A stretch of 58,725 nt of DNA, from contig JABLXV010000012.1 of assembly GCA_013177895.1 (NCBI GenBank), positions 1-58,725 on the forward strand, in the 5' to 3' direction. Below the pieces are notes generated by a model. The model ran no database searches. It was not told where the DNA came from and saw only the letters and a program-made list of their open reading frames with translations. This document shows positions 45,365 through 52,811 of the stretch, piece after piece. Within the stretch, counting starts at the first letter, position 1. Each line of letters begins with the position of its first letter. Origin of the DNA: Brevinematales bacterium (lineage in GTDB: Bacteria; Spirochaetota; Brevinematia; Brevinematales; GWF1-51-8). A program made the position numbers and the translations under genes.

Positions 45365-46219
45365 CTACTTCACCTGTTTCGTTCCGCTGCCGGTCCATTG
45401 ATACGATTCCGATTTCTTTTTATTCGATACTTCGTTACCTTCCTCATCCAGTTCGATCGTCGTCGTATCGATTTTTATTGTGTTCTTCAGTTTTTTCCCG
45501 TCGGGATAGGTAACCTCGTAGTCAAAGCCGCCCATTTCGTTCCCAACCCCCATCGCGGTGGTCACATAGTACAGCTTCTTCCCGTCATAGAGAACAATGA
45601 CTTCCCCGTAAGGGCAGTCGCATGCCCCGTAATCGAACCCGATTACGATAGGCTTCGCGGTTGGGGTGAATACCGCGTCATCGACTACTTTGATCGCGAC
45701 CGTATGCCCTAGTACGGAGGTATCGAATAACGGATTGACGAACGCGGGAAGATCGCCGCTCTCCGCGATAATTTTCCCGTTCTGCACGAGACGCACGTTA
45801 ATGTATAAATTATATTCCTTGATCGACGTCACCCCGACCAGTACGGTGACCTTCTTCTTTCCCATGATGTCGCCGATATAGGCAGTTTTGGAGATCAGCC
45901 CGCCCCAAATATATCCTTCCCCGGTTTTCCCGTCGCTTCCGGTGTATTCCACCTTGTACCATTCCTCTCTATATCCGTTCTGTTCCAGATAATTCCCTTC
46001 GTCTACCCCGATAATATTTACCTCTGACGCGATAGGTAATTGCGCGATTACTTTCCCGTCTACCGATGCCTTATCCCGCACGTTCACCTTATCCCCGTAT
46101 AATACTACGGTCTCACTTTCCTCGTACTTGTTGAAACCATACTGCCCGATCATTTCGGGGGATGCCCCGGCGGTCTGTAGAAGAACGAGAGCCGTAACGG
46201 CGATGAAAATCTTTTTCAT
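45365..46219 (-). CDS. Secreted SH3-domain protein
   Basis: This 284-aa protein has a signal peptide (KKIFIAVTALVLLQTAGA). A bacterial SH3 domain (about 38-112) contains LYGDKVNVRDKASVDGKVIAQL and EEWYKVEY...GEGYIWGGLIS. A long C-terminal beta-rich region (about 120-284) of unknown type includes Cys-Asp-Cys (GACDCPYG). SH3b domains often bind peptidoglycan. AAAGGAG precedes the ATG. It converges on the hybrid kinase gene with one base between the stops. Confidence 0.8.
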   Translation of the reverse strand: MKKIFIAVTALVLLQTAGASPEMIGQYGFNKYEESETVVLYGDKVNVRDKASVDGKVIAQLPIASEVNIIGVDEGNYLEQNGYREEWYKVEYTGSDGKTGEGYIWGGLISKTAYIGDIMGKKKVTVLVGVTSIKEYNLYINVRLVQNGKIIAESGDLPAFVNPLFDTSVLGHTVAIKVVDDAVFTPTAKPIVIGFDYGACDCPYGEVIVLYDGKKLYYVTTAMGVGNEMGGFDYEVTYPDGKKLKNTIKIDTTTIELDEEGNEVSNKKKSESYQWTGSGTKQVK

Positions 46220-46307
46220 AGACGCTCCTTTGCGGAATATTGATGATATGGAAACAGAAACTTGCCATAATAGATAAATCTACCGGATATTAGGTTTCAT
46301 TAAAGAA

Positions 46308-46550
46308 TTATCGCTTCTCTTCGCTGTTCCGCGCGCACGCGACCAGATGGCCTACCGTCATCTGGTCGTCCGATAACGTTAACGGGATACTGGTCTCGAA
46401 CGTGCTCTCGACCGATACGTATATCTCTATCAGGTCTGTTTCGCTGGCGCCTAAATCCTTAATGAGATAGGAAAACATATCGATTTCCCGGCGGGGCATT
46501 CTGAGTTGTTCGGATACAATTTTAGTGACCCGGTTATAGATCCTACCCAT
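46308..46550 (-). CDS. Acyl-carrier-protein-like protein with altered attachment site
   Basis: This 80-aa protein follows the ACP fold pattern along its length: VTKIVSEQL near the start, then LIKDLGASETDLIEIYVSVESTFETSIP and a final TVGHLVACA. In ordinary ACPs the second helix starts LGADSLD, where Ser carries phosphopantetheine. Here the aligned residue is Glu (LGASETD) and a Ser sits one place earlier. Either the attachment has shifted or the protein does not carry an acyl chain. ATG 46550 with GAGGAAA is the best start. It is divergent from the phage island, and no fatty-acid or polyketide gene is near. Confidence 0.75.
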   Translation of the reverse strand: MGRIYNRVTKIVSEQLRMPRREIDMFSYLIKDLGASETDLIEIYVSVESTFETSIPLTLSDDQMTVGHLVACARNSEEKR

Positions 46551-46749
46551 GCTTTCCTCTTCCTGAAGTTTTGAAAAGGAGAATTCGGAAAAAAACGCCC
46601 GAATTCTATCGCCTAACGGTCGCTTCATTCTATTTTGTCCGCTGAAAAATGTCCAATTTATTTCGGATTCCCGTATAAAAAAAACGTCAACCGTACTCCC
46701 TCTAAAATTGGCTACTATATAGAAAGCACAAAAAAAGGAGGACTGACGG

Positions 46750-47601
46750 ATGATAACGCTGAAGAATATCGAAATGCTTCGGGCGGGGCCGACCAACGAC
46801 GGGCGATATGTGTCCGGGAGAAAAATCGCCAAGATATACCGGGATACCCTGATCGCGATGGCGGACGGCCTCAATCCTAAGGTGAAGGTGGGGGATTCGC
46901 ATGATTCCGCCGAGGTGTCCGGCGTCATATCGAGAATCCTGCATGCGGGCGACGCGCTGATGGGGGATATCGATGTCGCCGACGAGATGTTCGAGAGTTT
47001 GCGGAACGGCGCCATCCCCGACGACCGCTCGGTCGAGATCGCCTTCGGTTTCACCCTCTCCAACGGGCGGACGCTGAAGCACGTACTGACCGGTATCGTA
47101 TTCGGTGTGGCTCTCCCGGCGGAGCATTCGCTCGCCTCCGTGTTCGAGTCCGCAGCCAATGCCAGTTACTTCCGGCATATCTCCCACTCCACCGCGGTTA
47201 CCGCCGCGACAGTGGAAATCGGGATTGCCGAGTACTCGCGGCTCAAGACGGCCGCCGGAGAGTCGATACCGCAGTCCGGCGAGGCGGACGAGCGTATCGA
47301 ACGGTACGAACGCGAGGCGAAGGAATTATACCTTGACACGGCGCTCGACAGCGACGTTGCGTTCCCCGGCCTGCGCAAAAATCTTGAGACTATCTACGAG
47401 GGAGTGAAACGGATGTCCGGGCATGATAACGCGCTTCGCTGTATCCGCGAACTGTTCACATCGGGAGCGATACTGCATACGTCGCCGGGCATACCGCTCG
47501 TGAGCGCCGAACGCCAGCCCAAGACCTGCGCGGCGGACGGGGGTTTGGATCCCACCAGTCATTACGATAATTACATAGGAGGTTTCAATGGCTCTCATTG
47601 A
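46750..47601 (+). CDS. Phage prohead protease/scaffold (Mu gpI-like)
   Basis: This 283-aa protein begins the island. Residues about 1-140 resemble the Mu I/prohead protease group: GDSHDSAEVSGVISRILHAGDALMGDIDVADEMF, RNGAIPDDRSVEIAFGF, and HVLTGIVFGVALPAEH. The 'l.gdidvpd.~~~~i..G..p.rSvei' block is the usual guide. A possible catalytic His lies in GDSHD, with Ser in DRSVEI. Residues about 165-283 are helical and charged, as expected for a fused scaffold. An AGGAGG precedes the ATG. Its 3' end overlaps the decoration gene by 14 nt. Confidence 0.75.
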   Translation: MITLKNIEMLRAGPTNDGRYVSGRKIAKIYRDTLIAMADGLNPKVKVGDSHDSAEVSGVISRILHAGDALMGDIDVADEMFESLRNGAIPDDRSVEIAFGFTLSNGRTLKHVLTGIVFGVALPAEHSLASVFESAANASYFRHISHSTAVTAATVEIGIAEYSRLKTAAGESIPQSGEADERIERYEREAKELYLDTALDSDVAFPGLRKNLETIYEGVKRMSGHDNALRCIRELFTSGAILHTSPGIPLVSAERQPKTCAADGGLDPTSHYDNYIGGFNGSH

Positions 47602-48199
47602 GAAGTTTAAAGACGAGGGAGTCGAACGTCTCGGTAACGGGGTGGTCGCCGCAGGGGAGAGTGTCGTACGCGGGACTATCGCCATGTTCAACGCCGCGGG
47701 GTATATCGAGGAAGTGGACGATACCGCCGGATGCGTGTTCGCGGGTATCGTGAAAGCGTCGGCGGACGAGGGCGAATCGGCCGAGTTCGACTACGGCAAT
47801 CCGTACTTCTATCCCTCGGCGGGCGCGGTTCTCTCGGATATCGGCGATCCGGTATATCTTTCCGGCGCGGGTACGCTCGCGAAGACCTCGGCGAATTTCA
47901 TCCCCGCCGGGCGTATTATCGACGCCGAACCCGGTGTAGGATGGTGGATCGATCCGCTCGCGGTCGCTTTGCCCGCGTGGGGTCAGGTTACCACCGACGC
48001 GGGCGGCGAAGTCGCGGTTACCGGGATGAGCGCGGACGGTATCGTCCTCGCGACTCTCGCGGAAGACCCCGGTTCCTACAAGTCCCTTTCGGATGTCGTA
48101 TGCGAAAGCGGAAAGTTCACAGTCTATGCGACCACCGGTTCCGCCCGCGCGGCTCTCGCGTCCAAGAAAATCAATTACCTTATTCTCGCTAAGGCATAG
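47588..48199 (+). CDS. Phage capsid decoration protein (DUF2190-like)
   Basis: This 203-aa beta-rich protein has the DUF2190 pattern in its first half: SVVRGTIAMFNAAGYIEEVDDTAGCVFAGIV, then GAVLSDIGDPVYLSGAGTLAKTS and GWWIDPLAV. Such proteins are small capsid cementing proteins. The second half (about 130-203) is an extra domain with Ala/Gly-rich strands. It sits between protease and capsid genes, exactly where decoration proteins lie in Mu-like and lambda-like heads. AGGAGG precedes the ATG. Confidence 0.75.
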   Translation: MALIEKFKDEGVERLGNGVVAAGESVVRGTIAMFNAAGYIEEVDDTAGCVFAGIVKASADEGESAEFDYGNPYFYPSAGAVLSDIGDPVYLSGAGTLAKTSANFIPAGRIIDAEPGVGWWIDPLAVALPAWGQVTTDAGGEVAVTGMSADGIVLATLAEDPGSYKSLSDVVCESGKFTVYATTGSARAALASKKINYLILAKA

Positions 48200-48220
48200 C
48201 GGAATAAAAAGGAGGAAACG

Positions 48221-49102
48221 ATGCCTATTGACATAGCGGAACTCAACCAGATCGAGAAACTGGTGCGCGACGAATTCGGACAGGCCTTTTCGCAGGCTCC
48301 GGTGAGCTACCAGCTCTACACGTCCGAAATCGTCGACACCGAATCGATAACCCCGTTCGAATGGATCGGCGCCCTTCCGCGGGTACGCGAATGGATCGGC
48401 GCGCGCCATATCGAAGATATGAAGAACTACGACTACACGATCAAGAAGAAGGATTGGGAATTGACCATCCGCGTGCCCTACCGCAAGATGTGGGAAAGCT
48501 CGAAGACCATGCTCGCGGCGTTCGTACGCCAGCGGGTTTCCCAGCTTGGCTCCCAATTCAGGAAGGACTATCCCTCGGAGATCGTCGTACAGGCGCTCGA
48601 GAACGGGACTTCCAATCTGGCGTATGACGGTATCCCGTTCTTCGCGGACAGCGGGCGTACCAATGTGAACCTCAAGAACGGCAGCGGTACGACGGTGGAT
48701 AATCTGATCACGGATATCGAGACCTGCCGCGCGGCGATGAAAAAGTTCAAGGACGACAAGGGCAGAACCCTGAATATTACCGGCGACGTCGCGGTTATCC
48801 CGCCCGAACTGGAAATCAAGTTCATGGAGATCACCCGCGCCCGGCTTCGCGACGGTTCGGACAACGTGCACTTCGGCTCGCTCGAGTACGTGGTCGACGC
48901 GCGTCTGACCGATACCTCGGACTGGTACTTCATCGCGTCCAACGAGTTCATCAAGCCCGTGCTTTTCGTATCGCTCGGCGGCGTAAACGTCGCCGTCAAG
49001 GATACCACGTTCGATAACAAGTCCCTGACTGTCGGCGCTGACGCCACAGGGAATGTCGGTTATTCGTTCCCCGAACTCGCCATAAAGGTCGTGAACTCAT
49101 AG
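48221..49102 (+). CDS. Phage major capsid protein (Mu gpT-like)
   Basis: This 293-aa protein, about the usual length for gpT, carries the family's N-terminal pattern: FGQAFSQAPVSYQLYTSEIVDTESITPFEWIGALPRVREWIG, then DYTIKKKDWELTIRVPYRKMWE, and LAYDGIPFFADSGRTN in the middle with LEIKFMEITRARLRDGSDNVHFG later. This is the shell subunit of an HK97-fold head. There is no sign of truncation, so the head could still be built. AGGAGG precedes the ATG. Confidence 0.88.
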   Translation: MPIDIAELNQIEKLVRDEFGQAFSQAPVSYQLYTSEIVDTESITPFEWIGALPRVREWIGARHIEDMKNYDYTIKKKDWELTIRVPYRKMWESSKTMLAAFVRQRVSQLGSQFRKDYPSEIVVQALENGTSNLAYDGIPFFADSGRTNVNLKNGSGTTVDNLITDIETCRAAMKKFKDDKGRTLNITGDVAVIPPELEIKFMEITRARLRDGSDNVHFGSLEYVVDARLTDTSDWYFIASNEFIKPVLFVSLGGVNVAVKDTTFDNKSLTVGADATGNVGYSFPELAIKVVNS

Positions 49103-49117
49103 CGCTCCCTCCCATCC

Positions 49118-49147
49118 GCGGGCCGGGGACCTCCGTTCCCGGTCCGC
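49118..49147 (+). other. GC-rich hairpin after the capsid gene
   Basis: GCGGGCCGGGGA (49118-49129) pairs with TTCCCGGTCCGC (49136-49147): 12 bp including two G-T wobbles, with a 6-nt loop. There is no T-run. It may be a partial attenuator or RNA-stability element separating the highly expressed capsid message from the tail genes. Confidence 0.55.
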
Positions 49148-49171
49148 AAATATTATGAAAAGGAGAAAAGG

Positions 49172-49333
49172 ATGACGTCTGCGAATACAAAAAAAGATTC
49201 GCCCCAGATTATGAAGAGAACCGGCCGCCTTGTTCTGCTGGACAAACTCACGGGCAAACCGTTCGAGGTGAAAGACCCCGACATCTGTGAGAAACTTTTG
49301 TCCAAAGACAACGGGCGCTATCTCCGGGCGTAG
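49172..49333 (+). CDS. Small phage protein (53 aa), position of Mu gp35
   Basis: This short frame starts with ATG 49172 behind AGGAGAAAAGG and ends at TAG 49331-49333, 8 nt before the next gene. It reads as a normal basic protein with RTGRLVLLDKLTGKPFEV and ICEKLLSKDNGRYLRA. It sits between capsid and gp36-like genes, where Mu has gp35, but it is much shorter and no sequence match is claimed. The good ribosome site and tight packing support a real gene. Confidence 0.6.
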   Translation: MTSANTKKDSPQIMKRTGRLVLLDKLTGKPFEVKDPDICEKLLSKDNGRYLRA

Positions 49334-49341
49334 GAGCGGGT

Positions 49342-49746
49342 ATGGCATACTGTACGGTGGACGATGTTAAGGCGGTGAAGGCGGTCAAACGGCTTCTCGT
49401 GCCGGACGGGGCATGGAGCGACGACGATATCTCCGGCCTGATCGACCAGATCGGCGGGAATGTGATCGATGCGCGGATAGGGAAGTGGTATCAGGTTCCG
49501 GTGACCCCGGCTCCGGGCGTGCTCTCGCGCATATGCAGGCTGAAGACCGCCTACGAGATGCTCGCGCAGGAGTACGGCGAGAACAAGGGTGAGTACGCCT
49601 ACCTGAACCGCGAAGCGGAGTGGCTCCTCGAAGGCGTAGCAGGGCGGAGAATCCCGCTCGAGTACGCGGAGACCGAGGCTTATCCCGCGCCGGGGATTGT
49701 GAACGGCGAAGGACGCTTCTTCTCGCTGGAGGATAACGATGGATGA
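49342..49746 (+). CDS. Phage head-tail connector (DUF1320, Mu gp36-like)
   Basis: This 134-aa protein has the DUF1320 pattern: MAYCTVDDVKAVKAVKRLL, ISGLIDQIGGNVIDARIGKWY, then LSRICRLKTAYEMLAQEYG. Such proteins act at the head-to-tail joint (adaptor) of Mu-like and related phages. The next gene overlaps its end by 8 nt. AGGAGCGGGT precedes the ATG. Confidence 0.8.
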   Translation: MAYCTVDDVKAVKAVKRLLVPDGAWSDDDISGLIDQIGGNVIDARIGKWYQVPVTPAPGVLSRICRLKTAYEMLAQEYGENKGEYAYLNREAEWLLEGVAGRRIPLEYAETEAYPAPGIVNGEGRFFSLEDNDG

Positions 49747-50173
49747 GATACTTCTCGCGCTGAAGGAAATCCTCGCGGAACTCACGGGAGTGGATTCGGT
49801 AATCATCGGCGAGAGTACGTCCGATGTTCCCGCGAGCGCGCGCGTCTTTATTATTATCGGCGAGGACGACCCGTCGGAGGCCTACGAGTACTCCGGCACG
49901 ATGAAGCGGCACGGTTTCGCGGCGCGCATCCGAACCTGTTCGGCGCATCCAGACCCGTTCGCCGAAAAGGCGATACTGGCGTCTATCGCGCTGTCGGGGA
50001 GTGTGCGTGACAAAATCGCCGGTAACCGGACGCTCGGCGGGCTGGTCTCATCGGCGCGGCTCGAAAGTATCGGCGCGTCGGTCGAGAACGCATCATCGGC
50101 GGGACATACGAACGAACGGATAAGAACGCGGGAGATGCGTTACGAATTCTCCCGTTTCGAGGCCGCGGAATAA
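49739..50173 (+). CDS. Phage tail-completion/neck protein (Mu gp37/DUF1834-like)
   Basis: This 144-aa protein starts MDEILLALKEILAELTG, then GESTSDVPASARVFIIIGEDD, and has a beta-rich middle typical of tail terminator and neck proteins. The order after the gp36-like gene matches Mu gp36-gp37. The sequence match to DUF1834 is weak by eye, so the call rests mainly on position and fold pattern. Confidence 0.6.
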   Translation: MDEILLALKEILAELTGVDSVIIGESTSDVPASARVFIIIGEDDPSEAYEYSGTMKRHGFAARIRTCSAHPDPFAEKAILASIALSGSVRDKIAGNRTLGGLVSSARLESIGASVENASSAGHTNERIRTREMRYEFSRFEAAE

Positions 50174-50183
50174 AGGAGGTAGA

Positions 50184-51104
50184 ATGGCATACGATATGAA
50201 TCCCCAGGCTATATCGCTGGGGGCGTGTAAAATCTGGTTCTGGGACGACGACGACTGGACGGCGATCGGCGCCACATCCGGCGGGACTGTTATCTCCTAC
50301 GAGCCCACATATTACGACCTGAAAATCGACCAGCTCGGGGAAACGGTCGTGAAGAAGATGCTGCGCGGGGAATCCGCGAGCATCAGTTTCGGGATAGCCG
50401 AGACGGGGCTGGATAAGCTCCAGATCGCCATACCGTTCGGGACAATGTATACCGACGGGGGCGACCGCGCGATGGGGGTGGGCGTGAACGCCGGGGGCGA
50501 CCTGCTCGATAAGACCCTCAAGCTCAGGGTGCATCCCATCAACCGCAGGGGTACCGGCGGTACGGACGACGAAACCTATCTCGACGACGATTTTGTTATC
50601 TGGAAGGCGGGCAACGCGGGTGCGGTGGAAATCCCGTTCTCGCCGGACGAGCCCCGGGTGTACCGCGTGACGATGGCTATATTCCCCGACCTGGAGCAGG
50701 CCGCAGGGTGCTACCTCTTCATAGTGGGAGACCCCACGGTCGCGGGAGTCGATACGACGCCGCCGTCGGTGAGCGCGGGTAAGGTCGACGTCGCGGGCGT
50801 AGAGACCGATATCGCGGGCGCGGCCGATGTGGATATAGATACGGCTATCGAGCTGACGTTCAGCGAGGAGATCAATCCCGCTACGGTAAGCGGTTCCTTC
50901 TTCATCCTGAAGGCGGATGATAGTACGTCGGCGGTCAACTGTACACTGAGCTACGACTCGGATAATAAAAAGGTCACGATGACCCCGCCGTCGAACCTCG
51001 CGAACAGTACGGTATATGAAGTGATTGTGAACGGCGTGCGGGACTTGTCCGATAACAGGATGTCCACCCCGTATATCGCGCGTTTTACTACAGAATCGGT
51101 ATAA
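50184..51104 (+). CDS. Phage major tail tube protein with C-terminal Ig-like (Big_5/SbsA) domain
   Basis: This 306-aa protein has a tube-like N-terminal domain (about 1-185): KIWFWDDDDWTAIGATSGGTVISYEPTYYDLKIDQLGETVVKKMLRGESASISFGIAE, TGLDKLQIAIPFG, which is the 'G.~~~GG~~~~~~~~~~~i~vD..g' start of siphophage tube proteins. From about 190 a SbsA-type Ig-like domain follows (DTTPPSVSAG, IELTFSEEINPATVSGSFFI, YEVIVNGVRDLSDN). Ig domains on tube proteins decorate the tail surface and can bind cell surfaces. No sheath gene accompanies it, so the tail should be non-contractile. Confidence 0.78.
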   Translation: MAYDMNPQAISLGACKIWFWDDDDWTAIGATSGGTVISYEPTYYDLKIDQLGETVVKKMLRGESASISFGIAETGLDKLQIAIPFGTMYTDGGDRAMGVGVNAGGDLLDKTLKLRVHPINRRGTGGTDDETYLDDDFVIWKAGNAGAVEIPFSPDEPRVYRVTMAIFPDLEQAAGCYLFIVGDPTVAGVDTTPPSVSAGKVDVAGVETDIAGAADVDIDTAIELTFSEEINPATVSGSFFILKADDSTSAVNCTLSYDSDNKKVTMTPPSNLANSTVYEVIVNGVRDLSDNRMSTPYIARFTTESV

Positions 51105-51106
51105 TC

Positions 51107-51194
51107 CGGGACTGTCCCGGACACGGAAGGGGAAATCCGGACTCGTCAACCGAGGGATTTCCCCGGTGCGCGGAAACAATTACGGGACAGCCCG
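51107..51194 (+). ncRNA. Candidate structured RNA element in the phage tail operon
   Basis: The gap between tube and chaperone genes folds into nested stems. P1 has 12 bp with one bulged A (51107-51119 with 51183-51194). P2 is a short CAC/GTG stem (51122-51124 with 51166-51168). P3 has ten perfect pairs (51129-51138 with 51155-51164). P4 has CTCG/CGAG around a 5-nt loop (51142-51145, 51151-51154). The fold covers 88 nt of a 114-nt gap. It has no T-run, so it is not a simple terminator. It could be a structured RNA, a regulatory switch for the tape-measure half of the operon, or an inserted small repeat. Confidence 0.6.
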
Positions 51195-51218
51195 CGTCTT
51201 TATTCATTCGGAGGCGTT

Positions 51219-51770
51219 ATGGGAATTTTCGCGAGTATGGAAATATATATCGAGATCAAAGCCGGATGGGGAGGGAAGGTGCGGGTGCGGAAGCTCCCGT
51301 TGGGCGAACGGATGGAATTCATCGTCGCCTACGATAGTTATGTAGTGAATCCTAGCCCCCATGCGGAGTACGAACTGGCCGCGCGGGTAGCGGTAAACCC
51401 GCCCGTTTTACTGAGCGGAAAGGATAGAAGGAAGATCATATCCGCCGCGCTGCGGCTCAATTCGCGCGGGAATGCGGGCGGAAACGGTGGGAACCCGGGC
51501 GAGGCATGTCTCCAGCATGTGCTCGCGTACTTCGGGCGGGAGTTCGGGTACAGCAAGGACGATACGATGCGGCTATACCCCGAGGAAATTGAGCTGATGA
51601 TCGCGGAGAACGAGAAAATGAAACGCGCGGACCTGACGCTTCTCGCGGGGATGGTGCATATCCCCCGGAAGACCCTGCAAACTCTCGAAAATGCCGACCG
51701 GGCCCGAACGGACGCGGGTCTCGACCGGCGCGCAGTGGATACCCTGAAGAAAACACAAAGGAGACGATAA
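51219..51770 (+). CDS. Phage tail assembly chaperone-like protein
   Basis: This 183-aa protein lies directly before the tape measure gene, the position of tail chaperones. It has MEIYIEIKAGWGGKVRVRKLPLGERMEFIVAY, a middle tail-chaperone-like helix region, and a C-terminal AYFGREFGYSKDDTMRLYPEEIELMIAENEKM. This recalls the 'D...m...w..~~.l.~le...~~~~' end of gpT-type extensions. No slippery site for a programmed frameshift was identified, and the gene reads as one continuous frame. A Gly-rich low-complexity spot (GNAGGNGGNPG) marks a linker. GGAGGCG precedes the ATG. Confidence 0.55.
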   Translation: MGIFASMEIYIEIKAGWGGKVRVRKLPLGERMEFIVAYDSYVVNPSPHAEYELAARVAVNPPVLLSGKDRRKIISAALRLNSRGNAGGNGGNPGEACLQHVLAYFGREFGYSKDDTMRLYPEEIELMIAENEKMKRADLTLLAGMVHIPRKTLQTLENADRARTDAGLDRRAVDTLKKTQRRR

Positions 51771-52720
51771 TGGCGGTGGATATACGTGAAGCGGGCGATT
51801 ACCTGAACGCGATGCGGCAATCGGAAGGATACGCGCAGAAGCTGAAAAAGGACTGGGCGGATATCGCCGGGATTACCGGGGAGGCCGGGGGCGCGCAGGA
51901 TAACCTGAACGGTAAAGTGCGGGAGCAGAACGAATTGACGAAAAATCAGAAACGCGAACTCCGCGACGCCCTATCGGTCACGAACTCATTGATAGACGAA
52001 TTCGTAAAGCTCGCGCCGGAGACCCGGGATTGGGCGGACGCGCTGCAGGGCGCGTTAAGCGCGGCGGTGCGTTTCGCGAGCGGCGATATAATCGGCGGTA
52101 TCCTCCAGGCGATCGGAAGTATCGGCGAAGCGATCAGCGAGGTTATTCTCGTGACCAAGTCTTGGGGAGACACGCTGAAAAATGTAGACGATCTGTACGA
52201 CGACGTCAGAAGCGCGGTCGAGAAATCGTGGACTACGATGGATAAACAGGTAAAAGCGGGTGAATTGAGTCTTCAAGACGAACTCGCGGCGCTGAAAACT
52301 CAGCAGAAATTTCAGGGATTTTTAAACCTGAGCGATGAGGAACGTCTCGACCTGAAATTAAAAATAATGGATATAGAGAAGGATATCTACGATCAATCCG
52401 TCAAGAAGGAAGAGGAACTCAGGAAAGCGCAGGAGGCGCGCCGGAACAGTGAAATCGCCGACCTCCGGAAAAAGATCGAACTCGGATTGATCGATATGGA
52501 AAATCTCCGCGCGGTGAACGGCGTAGGGTCGACGCTGCGTTCGCTCGGATACAGCGGAATCGACCTTGCGGGAGAGCTGAAAAATCTGGGAATGGGAGGT
52601 TTTGCCGGACAGCGATCCGTCAGCGTCGGGCAGATCAACCAGTATAATTACGAGGCCACCCCGGATTACGCGGCGCGCGGTATCAGCGGGATTATCAGGG
52701 ATACCACGTCAGGGGGATAA
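51770..52720 (+). CDS. Short phage tape measure-like protein
   Basis: This 316-aa protein has helical N-terminal and C-terminal parts and a hydrophobic Gly/Ala-rich centre (ALSAAVRFASGDIIGGILQAIGSIGEAI, about 95-122), the usual composition of tape measure proteins. The ATG overlaps the upstream stop (TAATG), so it is coupled to the chaperone-like gene. Tape measure length sets tail length at about 0.15 nm per residue, so 316 residues would give only about 45-50 nm. Most phages have more than 600 residues. This fits a short-tailed particle, or a reduced relic. Confidence 0.6.
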   Translation: MAVDIREAGDYLNAMRQSEGYAQKLKKDWADIAGITGEAGGAQDNLNGKVREQNELTKNQKRELRDALSVTNSLIDEFVKLAPETRDWADALQGALSAAVRFASGDIIGGILQAIGSIGEAISEVILVTKSWGDTLKNVDDLYDDVRSAVEKSWTTMDKQVKAGELSLQDELAALKTQQKFQGFLNLSDEERLDLKLKIMDIEKDIYDQSVKKEEELRKAQEARRNSEIADLRKKIELGLIDMENLRAVNGVGSTLRSLGYSGIDLAGELKNLGMGGFAGQRSVSVGQINQYNYEATPDYAARGISGIIRDTTSGG

Positions 52721-52811
52721 CCGTTCCGTAAATCCGCGGATAACGGCATATTAATAAAATCGAATCAAATTGACAGGATAGCATCCCCTCATACGGGGAC
52801 AGGAGGAAACT

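Noticed and set aside
51219-52720. Programmed frameshift in the tail chaperone, as in lambda G/GT
   Set aside because: No slippery heptamer followed by a long second frame was found. The gene reads continuously and ends in TAATG at the tape measure start.
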